64,000 nucleotides of DNA from Variovorax sp. ZS18.2.2 (GTDB lineage Bacteria > Pseudomonadota > Gammaproteobacteria > Burkholderiales > Burkholderiaceae_C). The position numbers were made by a program, and so were the translations under genes. The first letter of the stretch is position 1. Each line of letters starts with the position of its first letter. Where the stretch lies: NCBI RefSeq assembly GCF_024701975.1, contig NZ_JANLNM010000001.1, positions 1,426,001-1,490,000 on the forward strand, written 5' to 3'. Below the pieces are notes generated by a model, which did not search any database, had not been told where the DNA came from, and was given only the letters and a program-made list of their open reading frames with translations. Below are positions 53,402 through 60,670 of the stretch, one piece after another.

Positions 53402-55492
53402 ATGACCCAACTTCTTCATCGCATCGTCTTCGTCGTCGGCCTGGCCGCAGTCTGCTGGGTCGGCATCGGGTACATCGGCTCGAACCCGCTGGCGCTGGCG
53501 ATCACCGTGCTCATCGGCGCGTTCTATGTGGTGGGTGCGCTGGAGCTGCACCGCTTCGGGCAGGCCACGACCACGCTGACCCATGCAGTCACGGACATGA
53601 CCGCGCCGCCCGCCAGCCTGGGCGAATGGCTCGACAAGCTGCATCCGTCGCTGCGCAATGCGGTGCGCCTGCGTATCGAAGGCGAGCGCGTCGGCTTGCC
53701 CGGCCCGAGCCTCACGCCGTACCTCGCGGGCTTGCTGGTGCTGCTGGGCATGCTGGGCACCTTCCTCGGCATGGTGGTCACGCTGAACGGCACGGGCACG
53801 GCGCTGGAGAGCGCGTCGGACCTGCAGGCCATGCGCGCCTCGCTGGCCGCGCCGGTCAAGGGGCTGGGCGTGGCCTTCGGCACCTCGCTCGCGGGCGTGG
53901 CGACATCGGCGACGCTGGGCCTTCTGTCGGCCCTGAGCCGGCGCGACAGGATGCAGGCCGGGCAACTGCTCGACGCGCGGATCGCCACCACCTTGCGCGT
54001 CTTCTCGCAGGCCCATCAGCGCGAAGAGTCCTTCAAGCTGCTGCAGCGCCAGGGCGAGGCGATGCCCGTGCTGGTCGACCGCCTGCAACTGATGATGGCG
54101 ACGATGGAGCGTCAGAGCCAGGCCTTGAACGAACGCCTGATCTCCAGCCAGGACAGCTTCCACGGCAAGGCCGAGGCCGTGTACGCGGGCCTGGCTTCAT
54201 CCGTCGGCCAGTCGCTGAAAGAGGGCCTGGCCGACAGCGCCCGCATCGCCGGCGCGACGATCCAGCCGGTGGTCGAAGCCACCATGGCCGGCATCGCACG
54301 CGAGACGGCCGCGCTGCACGCCACGGTCGAGCAGGGCGTGCAGCGGCAACTCGACGGCCTCTCCACCCGCTTCGAGACCAACACCACCACCGTGGCGGAC
54401 ATCTGGAAGACCGCACTCGCCGGGCAACAACGCACGAGCGAGGCGCAAGCCAAGGACCTGCGCACCGCGCTCGACCAGTTCACCCAGACCTTCGAGCAGC
54501 GCTCGGCTTCGCTGGTGGACGGCGTTTCCGCCCGCCTCGAAACCACGGTCGAGCGCGTGTCCGACAACTGGCGCAGCGCGCTCGCGCAGCACGAACGTGC
54601 GAGCGAAACCCTCTCGGGCGACACGCACCGCGCACTGACCGCCGCCGCAGCCACTTTCGAACAACACTCGGCTTCGCTGCTGAACACGGTGGGTCAGGCG
54701 CACACCGACCTGCAGGCCGAGATGGCATCGCGCGACCAGCAGCGGCTGGCCGCATGGACCCAGTCGCTCGAAGCGATGGCCGTGTCGCTCCAGCAGGAAT
54801 GGCAGCAGGCCGGCGCGCGCAGCGAGACCCAGCAGCAGGAAATCTGCAAGACGCTCGCGCAGACCGCCAGCGACATCTCCGCCCAAAGCGAAGCGCACGC
54901 GAAGAGCACCATCGCCGAAATCGGCCAGCTCATGCAGGCCGCCTCCGAGGCGCCGCGCGCCGCGGCCGAAGTGATCGCCGAGCTGCGCCAGAAACTCTCG
55001 GACAGCATGGCGCGCGACAACGCGATGCTCGACGAGCGCAGCCGCATCCTCGGCACGCTGGAGACGCTGCTCGACGCGGTGAACCACGCCTCCACTGAAC
55101 AGCGCAGCGCCATCGATGCGCTCGTGGCCACCTCGGCGGACCTGCTGGACCGCGTGGGCTCGCGCTTCACCGACAAGGTCGACACCGAAACCGGAAAGAT
55201 GGCCGACGTCGCCGCGCAGATCACCGGCAGCGCCGTCGAGGTCGCGAGCCTGGGCGAGGCCTTCGGCTTCGCGGTGAAGCTCTTTGCCGAATCGAACGAC
55301 AAGATGAGCGCGCACCTGCAGCGCATCGAAGCTGCGCTCGGCAAGTCCATCGCGCGCAGCGACGAGCAACTGGCGTACTACGTGGCGCAGGCCCGCGAGG
55401 TCATCGACCTGAGCATCATGTCGCAGAAGCAGATCGTCGAAGACCTGCAGCAACTCGCGGTTCAGCGAGCCACCGCGGGCAGCGAAGCGTGA
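53402..55492 (+). CDS. DUF802 membrane protein with MotA/TolQ/ZorA-like core and long coiled-coil tail
   Basis: 696-aa inner-membrane protein. Four hydrophobic segments are seen, at about residues 7-25, 28-48, 100-125 and 154-180. The third contains LGMLGTFLGMVVTL (GTFLG at 119-123), which matches the pore-helix motif of MotA, TolQ, ExbB and ZorA. The fourth, GVAFGTSLAGVATSATLG, fits their small-residue-rich last helix. Residues about 200-696 form a long Glu/Gln/Ala-rich coiled-coil tail with two or three related 75-85-residue DUF802 units (TRFETNTTTVADIW and SARLETTVERVSDNW). A large cytoplasmic tail is a known feature of ZorA. The downstream OmpA-like gene overlaps its stop. The stator-motor role is inferred. 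Confidence 0.85.
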   Translation: MTQLLHRIVFVVGLAAVCWVGIGYIGSNPLALAITVLIGAFYVVGALELHRFGQATTTLTHAVTDMTAPPASLGEWLDKLHPSLRNAVRLRIEGERVGLPGPSLTPYLAGLLVLLGMLGTFLGMVVTLNGTGTALESASDLQAMRASLAAPVKGLGVAFGTSLAGVATSATLGLLSALSRRDRMQAGQLLDARIATTLRVFSQAHQREESFKLLQRQGEAMPVLVDRLQLMMATMERQSQALNERLISSQDSFHGKAEAVYAGLASSVGQSLKEGLADSARIAGATIQPVVEATMAGIARETAALHATVEQGVQRQLDGLSTRFETNTTTVADIWKTALAGQQRTSEAQAKDLRTALDQFTQTFEQRSASLVDGVSARLETTVERVSDNWRSALAQHERASETLSGDTHRALTAAAATFEQHSASLLNTVGQAHTDLQAEMASRDQQRLAAWTQSLEAMAVSLQQEWQQAGARSETQQQEICKTLAQTASDISAQSEAHAKSTIAEIGQLMQAASEAPRAAAEVIAELRQKLSDSMARDNAMLDERSRILGTLETLLDAVNHASTEQRSAIDALVATSADLLDRVGSRFTDKVDTETGKMADVAAQITGSAVEVASLGEAFGFAVKLFAESNDKMSAHLQRIEAALGKSIARSDEQLAYYVAQAREVIDLSIMSQKQIVEDLQQLAVQRATAGSEA

Positions 55493-56139
55493 TGACCGAG
55501 GACCTCGACGCCGGCACCGAGGCATCGGTCCCGGTATGGGCCGTCTTCGGCGACCTGATGTCCGGCCTGCTGGGCGCCTTCGTGCTGATCCTGGTGTGCG
55601 TGATCGGCATGCAGCTCGAGCTCGCGACCAAGCTCGAAGCCGAGGTCAAGCAGCGCAGGGTCGAGGCCGAGCGGCTGCAGACGCTCGAGCAGGCGCTGGC
55701 CGGGCCGCTCGCGGCGGGCCGCGTGACGCTGAACAACGGGCGCATCGGCATCAGCGGCAGCGTGCTGTTCGCGTTGAACTCCGCCGAACTGCAGCCCGAG
55801 GGCCGGCAACTGCTCAAGAGCCTGGCTGCGCCGCTCACGGCCTACCTCCAGGCCCGCGACGAGATCCTGATGGTGAGCGGCTTCACCGACGACCGGCAGG
55901 TGCGCGGCGGCAACCGCCAGTTCGCGGACAACTGGGAACTCTCGGCCCAGCGCGCGCTGACGGTGACCCGCACGCTGATCGAGGAGGGCATTCCGTCGTC
56001 CGCGATCTTTGCCGCGGCGTTCGGCGCCGAGCAGGCGGTGGCGTCGAATGCCGATGCCGACGGACGCTCCAGGAACCGTCGCGTGGAGATGGCGCCCACG
56101 CCGAAGCGTTCGGACGCGAAGACAAAGCCTCGTGAGTAG
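55492..56139 (+). CDS. OmpA/MotB-domain protein, ZorB-like partner
   Basis: 215-aa protein with a single N-terminal transmembrane helix (about residues 16-41) that begins VWAVFGDLMSGLLGAFVLIL. Its Asp21 takes the place of the ion-carrying Asp in MotB (YADFVTA pattern) and ZorB. A short coiled coil follows (ELATKLEAEVKQRRVEAERL), then an OmpA-type peptidoglycan-binding domain with the NRRVEM signature at the end. The ATG overlaps the DUF802 stop (TGATG), so the two proteins are translationally coupled, as expected for stator partners. The Asp position is a strong sign of an ion-driven complex. Confidence 0.87.
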   Translation: MTEDLDAGTEASVPVWAVFGDLMSGLLGAFVLILVCVIGMQLELATKLEAEVKQRRVEAERLQTLEQALAGPLAAGRVTLNNGRIGISGSVLFALNSAELQPEGRQLLKSLAAPLTAYLQARDEILMVSGFTDDRQVRGGNRQFADNWELSAQRALTVTRTLIEEGIPSSAIFAAAFGAEQAVASNADADGRSRNRRVEMAPTPKRSDAKTKPRE

Positions 56140-56734
56140 TGAGGACGCCATCGGAATGGAGGCAACGCTCGGCGCATGGCGCGAGCGCGGGGCGCATCGC
56201 CTCGATCCGGTGCGCTTTCATTTCATCGAGACATTGGCCAAGCGCGCGGCCGACCACGGCGGGGAGGCGCGGCGCATCCTGGACGAGAAGGTCACCGCGC
56301 TGCTTGCAGCCTACGGCGAGGATCTTGAAAAGATTCCGGATGCGGAAGTCGTCGCAGGCGAGCGATCTGCGCGCGGGCCGCTGGCGGAACTGACCGACCA
56401 CCTCGTGCGTCACGCATCGTCCGAACGGATGGACCCGGCGACCAACGAATTGAAGGTGCTCCCGTTTTTCCGGAGCACATGGTCGAAGCTCAGCGCCGAA
56501 CGGCGGCTGACGCAATCGCTGGCGAAGCTGCCGCAGAACGCCGGCCCGCTCAATTCGCACAACCTCGTGCATCAATCCCTCACGCTGATGCGCGAGCTTT
56601 CGCCGGAATACCTCAATCGGTTCGTCTCGTATGTCGATGCGTTGCTGTGGGTCGATCAGGCGAATGCGCCGGCCGGCAACGATGCGCCGCGCGCCGAGGG
56701 TGGCAAGAAGGCTGCGCGCGGCAAATCCGGCTGA
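56132..56734 (+). CDS. DUF2894 family protein
   Basis: 200-aa soluble protein with GAWRERGAHRLDPVRFHFIETLAKRA-type N-terminus, PFFRSTWSKLSAERRLTQSL mid-region and a Lys/Arg-rich tail (GGKKAARGKSG). DUF2894 proteins have no known function but recur beside DUF802/OmpA genes. The GTG at 56132 overlaps the previous stop by 8 nt; ATG 56156 is an alternative. Its last 150 or so bases occur again, decayed, at about 58390-58546, so its 3' end took part in a segmental duplication. Confidence 0.85.
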   Translation: MSSEDAIGMEATLGAWRERGAHRLDPVRFHFIETLAKRAADHGGEARRILDEKVTALLAAYGEDLEKIPDAEVVAGERSARGPLAELTDHLVRHASSERMDPATNELKVLPFFRSTWSKLSAERRLTQSLAKLPQNAGPLNSHNLVHQSLTLMRELSPEYLNRFVSYVDALLWVDQANAPAGNDAPRAEGGKKAARGKSG

Positions 56735-56756
56735 GCCGCGGACGGCAGGGGGCGGG

Positions 56757-57164
56757 TCAGCCCCGGTGCCTCTGGCGCCATCGCGACCCCAACAGATACA
56801 CCGTGGCCGCAAGGAGCAGCGCTGCGGCAGCGACTTCCGACAGGATCGTGATGTTCGCGACGGGGCTGTGCAATTCCATGGGGGCCAAGGTGTAGTGCGC
56901 GAGCCCGTCGAAGCCCAGCACGGCATAGACGGCGACAAGGAGCAGGCCCGTCATGACGAACTGCTTGCGGATGAGCAGGAACCCGAGCACCCCCACCGAC
57001 GTGATGCCGACCCAGGCCGCATAGACCTTCGCGCTGGTGAGCGAGGCGGGAAGGTTCGGGTACTCGCAGATGAACTCGGCGTTGTGACTGAAGTGCCCGA
57101 GGCTGGTCAGGAAGTACATCGCTGCCAACGCGAAAAATAGGCGGGCTTGAGGTTGTGCAGTCAT
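56757..57164 (-). CDS. Small four-helix membrane protein, unrecognised
   Basis: 135-aa integral membrane protein. Four hydrophobic stretches are seen, around residues 8-24 (FFALAAMYFLTSLGHF), 45-60, 65-85 and 102-122. I do not recognise the family. It converges with the DUF2894 gene with a 22-bp gap. A frameshifted, N-terminally truncated copy lies at 58564-58926 after an AT-rich insertion. The ATG at 57164 was chosen because the longer frame begins in low-complexity AT-rich sequence. Confidence 0.7.
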   Translation of the reverse strand: MTAQPQARLFFALAAMYFLTSLGHFSHNAEFICEYPNLPASLTSAKVYAAWVGITSVGVLGFLLIRKQFVMTGLLLVAVYAVLGFDGLAHYTLAPMELHSPVANITILSEVAAAALLLAATVYLLGSRWRQRHRG

Positions 57165-57371
57165 CGGGACAGAAAAGATGCAATGGCAACAGCAAAAGCT
57201 TTTTTTATTTTCAAGGTCAGGTAGATAAAAATACGTCGACACAATTGAAATATTGATTCGAAAAAATCAATCACTCCGATTGCATCGATGAAATAATTAA
57301 ACCTGAAGTTTATTTTTTAAATATTTAATTCGGACAACCTTAAGCGATCCGCTTGGATCCAGAAACCTGCG
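57165..57371. other. AT-rich spacer at the left edge of the inserted segment
   Basis: 207 bp with many A/T runs, very unlike the flanking GC-rich DNA. It contains the dyad ATTGATT-CGAAAA-AATCAAT (57252-57271), which could be a hairpin terminator for the secreted-protein gene that ends at 57372, although no clear U-tract follows. No gene seen. Confidence 0.6.
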
Positions 57372-58109
57372 TCAGGGGCACGGAGACCAAGGAGTAACAA
57401 TACGATCAGGAGCACTGGGGGCCGAATTTACGTAGTTAGGCGGAAGAAGTGTTTTGGCTTCGGAAATAAACCCCATGCCACAAGAGTTGTTTGGCCGCGG
57501 ATTTCCAGCAGCGTCTGAAAGACCGTTTGCGCTCAGTTTAATTAATGCTTGCTGACCCACTGCAAGTGGGGTTTGCAAGCTGCAATTAATGTTGAACGCC
57601 ACACTTGCTGGGTAATCCGGTGATGCCGTAAAGTTTGCAATATTATTGGTATTCATTGGCGTCACAACTTTAGTGAGGGTTTGATTTTCATAAAACCCAG
57701 TGCAACTGAGTGCTGGATCAATCGAATTAATGACAAACGTTGCGCTAGTCAGGAGTGGGGATGGAGCGCCACCTACGTGCCCCGAATGATAGCCAACGGC
57801 AATTTGAAATTGCAACTGCGTTCCGACGGGCAACGGTTGAGCGTTCGATACAGTGGCGCCCGAATTTGTCAATGTCGCCAAAAAAACGGTAGGAGTGGGT
57901 GACCCCCAAAAACTAAACCCTGGTGCATACGGTGTAGCGTTCACTGAAGCGTTGTAAGTCTCTGGAATGCATGTGGTGACCGCCATTGCCGAGGTGGTCG
58001 AGGCAAGCAATGCGGTATGTAGCATGAGTACCAAAGAAATTTGAGCCGCCGTTCGCCTTGTTCTTTTTTTTGGAGCGCCCTGGGTGTGCGTAAAATTTTT
58101 GACAGACAC
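57372..58109 (-). CDS. Secreted protein of unknown function, AT-rich gene
   Basis: 245-aa exported protein. A GTG at 58109 was chosen because CAAGGGAG lies 7 bases before it; a GTG at 58145 is also in frame but lacks a site. The leader VSVKNFTHTQGAPKKRTRRT precedes a hydrophobic core (ISLVLMLHTALLASTT) and a likely cut at AMA. The mature part is Thr/Ser/Asn/Pro-rich with about 5 Cys (TTCIPE, SCTGF, NINCSL, NSCGMG, SPCP), suggesting disulfides. No family was recognised. Its codon use and composition differ sharply from neighbours and it lies inside a duplication gap, so it was probably acquired horizontally. Confidence 0.75.
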   Translation of the reverse strand: MSVKNFTHTQGAPKKRTRRTAAQISLVLMLHTALLASTTSAMAVTTCIPETYNASVNATPYAPGFSFWGSPTPTVFLATLTNSGATVSNAQPLPVGTQLQFQIAVGYHSGHVGGAPSPLLTSATFVINSIDPALSCTGFYENQTLTKVVTPMNTNNIANFTASPDYPASVAFNINCSLQTPLAVGQQALIKLSANGLSDAAGNPRPNNSCGMGFISEAKTLLPPNYVNSAPSAPDRIVTPWSPCP

Positions 58110-58390
58110 AATAAAACTCCCTTGTTGAAAAATTGCAGTAGCCACTCTGGATCATTTGAAATGATCAATAATTCACTGAGTCATTTTTATGAGTCACAAG
58201 AGTGAATTTCAAGTCTACATTGGATTTTCTTTGAGTGTCAATGTGTAGATTGATTTGAGAATCTTGAAAACTTCACATGAACGTTGAGTATGGGAAGCAG
58301 AGCTAGTGTGCGGGATTTTTCGTGAAACACTCGTGTGTAATTAATTTCCGAAATGTTTCTCTAATACACGAAATCTTTGCGATCGATATG
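58110..58390. promoter_or_regulatory. AT-rich promoter region of the secreted-protein gene
   Basis: About 280 bp with several symmetric sequences. GATCATTT-G-AAATGATC (58150-58166) is a perfect 8-bp dyad. Two TGAGTCA direct repeats follow within 20 bp (from about 58177). A longer near-dyad TCTACATTG...CAATGTGTAGA follows at about 58215-58250. These could be operators for tight regulation. The promoter should direct transcription leftward. No gene was seen. Confidence 0.5.
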
Positions 58391-58546
58391 CCATTTACGC
58401 TGATGCGCAATCTGTCGTTGGAATACTCACTTTGTTCACGCCGTACGTCGACGCGTTGCTGTGGGTCGATCAGGCGAATGCGCCTGCGCGCAACGATGCG
58501 CCGCGCGCCGAGGGCGGCAAGAAGGTTGCGCGCAGCAAATCCGGCT
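58390..58546 (+). pseudogene. Decayed duplicate of the DUF2894 gene 3' end
   Basis: Bases here repeat the end of the gene at 56575-56734. TLMRNLSLEY is followed, after a frameshift near 58430, by YVDALLWVDQANAPARNDAP and the GGKKVARSKSG tail, ending in TGA. About 78 % or more of the last 100 bases look identical by eye. Only the C-terminal fifty or so codons are present, so it is not functional. Confidence 0.82.
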
Positions 58547-58563
58547 GAGCCGCGGGGAGAGGT

Positions 58564-58926
58564 TCAGCGAAGCGATGCCCGGCGCCGCTCGCACAACCGC
58601 AACACCAGCAGGCTAACCGTGGCTGCAAGCAGCAGCTCCGCGGCAACGACTTCCGAGAGGATCGTGATGCTCGCTGCGTGTGCGTGCCAGGCCATCGGCG
58701 CCAGCGCGGAGTGGCCGAGTCCGTCGAAGCCGAGCAGGGCATCGGCGGCGATAGGCAGAAGGCCCATCCTCACGAACCGCTTGCGAATGAACAGGAGCCC
58801 GAGCACCCTTACCGACGTGCTGCCAGCCCAGGCCGCATAGACCTTCGCGCTGGTGAGCGACGCCGGAAGATTCGGCGACTCGCAGATGAACTCGGCGTAG
58901 TGCGCTGAAATGCCCGAGGCTGGTCA
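58564..58926 (-). pseudogene. Truncated, frameshifted duplicate of the small membrane-protein gene
   Basis: This copies 56757-57106. The in-frame part reads VLGLLFIRKRFVRMG, then LLGFDGLGHSALAPM and ITILSEVVAAELLLAATV, matching the intact protein. Upstream, YAEFICESPNLPASLTSAKV is still in frame, but a one-base change near 58905 shifts the first helix region, and homology ends at about 58926 before the start codon. An 80-codon frame from GTG 58806 remains open, so a truncated product is possible but unlikely to matter. Confidence 0.82.
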
Positions 58927-58930
58927 GGTT

Positions 58931-59287
58931 CTACTTGTTTCGCGTGACCGGCACGTTCACATGCCATTTCTGCAGGGTGGTGCCCACGGCCCGTGTGCAG
59001 GTGACCATGACGTTGCGCCCCGTCAACCCGTAGCTCTTGGGCGTCCATTTCGTTTCGAGCGGAACACTGCACCTGGGGACCAGAACTTTCATGTTCGGAT
59101 CGAGCGCCACCCACCCGCTGTGCGTGATGGCGTTCTCCTTCGCGACAAAGCTGCGTGCCTCTTACCGTATCTCGAACAGACCGTGTTTTTCGGCCGTGGA
59201 GCGATCAGTTTCGATGCGCCACGAAGCCAAGCAACTTGCCGAGGCAAGGAGCAGAAGGGGAAGCAGGAGTGTGCGGCTTCTGGTCAT
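58931..59287 (-). pseudogene. Small secreted-protein gene interrupted by an in-frame stop
   Basis: The ATG at 59287 starts MTRSRTLLLPLLLLASASCL, a lipoprotein-like or Sec signal peptide with Cys near position 19, then WRIETDRSTAEKHGLFEIR and a TAA at 59162-59164. The same frame continues for 76 sense codons: EARSFVAKENAITHSGWVAL, then VLVPRCSVPLETKW, SYGLTGRNVMVTC and LQKWHVNVPVTRNK, ending in TAG at 58931-58933. Both halves look like real coding sequence, so the TAA is a point mutation, a sequencing error or, less likely, readthrough. The full product would be 118 aa. Family not recognised. Confidence 0.75.
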
Positions 59288-59306
59288 GGCATTCGGGATG
59301 CTGCGC

Positions 59307-60602
59307 TCAGGTTCGACCCGTCGCCGCCTGTTCCGCCCGCGCATCGTGCCCGATGACCAGCACCAGCACGAACGCCACCGCCGACAGCAGCGCGAGAAAG
59401 ATCACCGCGTAGATGTCGTTGCCCATGCGGTCCTTCAGCGCGCCGAAGATCGTCGGGCCGATGTAGCCGCCGAGGTTGCCGATGGAGTTGATCCACGCGA
59501 TGCCGGCCGCGGCCGCGGTGCCGCTCAGGATCGCGGTGGGCAGCGTCCAGAACATCGGCAGCGCGCTGAAGATGCCGAACGCGGCGAGCGTCACGGCCGC
59601 CATCTTGGGGATGGGCGCGCTGGTTTCTGCGGCCGCAACGAGGCCCACGAAGATGCACGCGAGCGGGATCAACAGGAACCACTTGCGCTCCTTCTTCGCA
59701 TCGGAGGCGCGGGTCCAGAACACCATCGCGATGGCACCGATCAGGTACGGAAAGGCGTTGATGAAGCCGATCTCCACGTTGCCCAGGCCGCCGAAGCCCT
59801 TGATGATCTGCGGCAGGAAAAAGCTCAGGCCATACAGCGGCACGGTGATGCCCATGTAGACGAACCCCAGGCCGATCACGCGCGGATTCAGCAGCGCCTG
59901 CCTCCACGAAATGGTGTGCAGCGCTTCGCGGCTGCGGCGCTCGCCGTCGAGCGTGTGCTGCAGCCAGTCGCGCTCTTCATTCGAGAGCCACTTCGCATCC
60001 TTCGGGCCGTCGGGCAGGTAGAACAGGATGAAGAAGGTCAGGATCAGCGAGGGAATCGCCTCGAGGATGAAGAGCCACTGCCAGCCGTGCATGCCGCCAA
60101 AGCCGTCCATGTTGAGGATGAAGCCCGAGATCGGTGAGCCGATCACCGTGGAGATCGGGATCGCGAACATGAACCAGCCCACGATGCGCGCGCGGTAGGC
60201 GGCCGGAAACCAGAGCGTGATGTAGAAGATGACGCCCGGAAAGAAACCGGCTTCGGCAATGCCGAGCAGGAAGCGCACGACGTTGAAGCTGGTCGAGCCG
60301 CCCACCCAGGCCTGGGCCGCGGAAAGAATGCCCCAGCTGAACATGATGCGGGCGATCCAGCGGCGCGCGCCGAAGCGCTCCAGCGCCATGTTGCTCGGCA
60401 CCTCGAAGAGGAAATACGCGAGGAAGAAAATGCCGGCCGCGTTGCCGAACACGGTGGAGGTGAAGTCCAGGTCCTTGGACATTGCGGAGCCGGCAAAGCC
60501 GAGGTTCACGCGATCGAGGTAGGCGATGAAGTAGCTGATCATCAACAGCGGCAAGAGCCGCCAGCTCATCTTCGAGATGGTTCTTTGTTCGACGGGGTTC
60601 AC
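59307..60602 (-). CDS. MFS transporter, ACS family (phthalate/tartrate/galactonate type)
   Basis: 431-aa proton symporter-like carrier. The N-terminus RLLPLLMISYFIAYLDRVNLGFA and the motif EVPSNMALERFGARRWIARI are hallmarks of the anion:cation symporter family, which imports organic acids such as phthalate, tartrate or hexuronates. A GxxxD-rich central loop (DGPKDAKWLSNEERDWL) separates the two halves. It lies downstream of the M48 protease gene on the same strand (68-bp gap) without metabolic neighbours, so the substrate is unclear. Confidence 0.93.
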   Translation of the reverse strand: MNPVEQRTISKMSWRLLPLLMISYFIAYLDRVNLGFAGSAMSKDLDFTSTVFGNAAGIFFLAYFLFEVPSNMALERFGARRWIARIMFSWGILSAAQAWVGGSTSFNVVRFLLGIAEAGFFPGVIFYITLWFPAAYRARIVGWFMFAIPISTVIGSPISGFILNMDGFGGMHGWQWLFILEAIPSLILTFFILFYLPDGPKDAKWLSNEERDWLQHTLDGERRSREALHTISWRQALLNPRVIGLGFVYMGITVPLYGLSFFLPQIIKGFGGLGNVEIGFINAFPYLIGAIAMVFWTRASDAKKERKWFLLIPLACIFVGLVAAAETSAPIPKMAAVTLAAFGIFSALPMFWTLPTAILSGTAAAAGIAWINSIGNLGGYIGPTIFGALKDRMGNDIYAVIFLALLSAVAFVLVLVIGHDARAEQAATGRT

Positions 60603-60670
60603 GGTATATGTCTCCTGTTATGTGAAGGTTTTTGTGGAGCCTGTCCGGTGACAGGTGAAGGGAAGGATGC

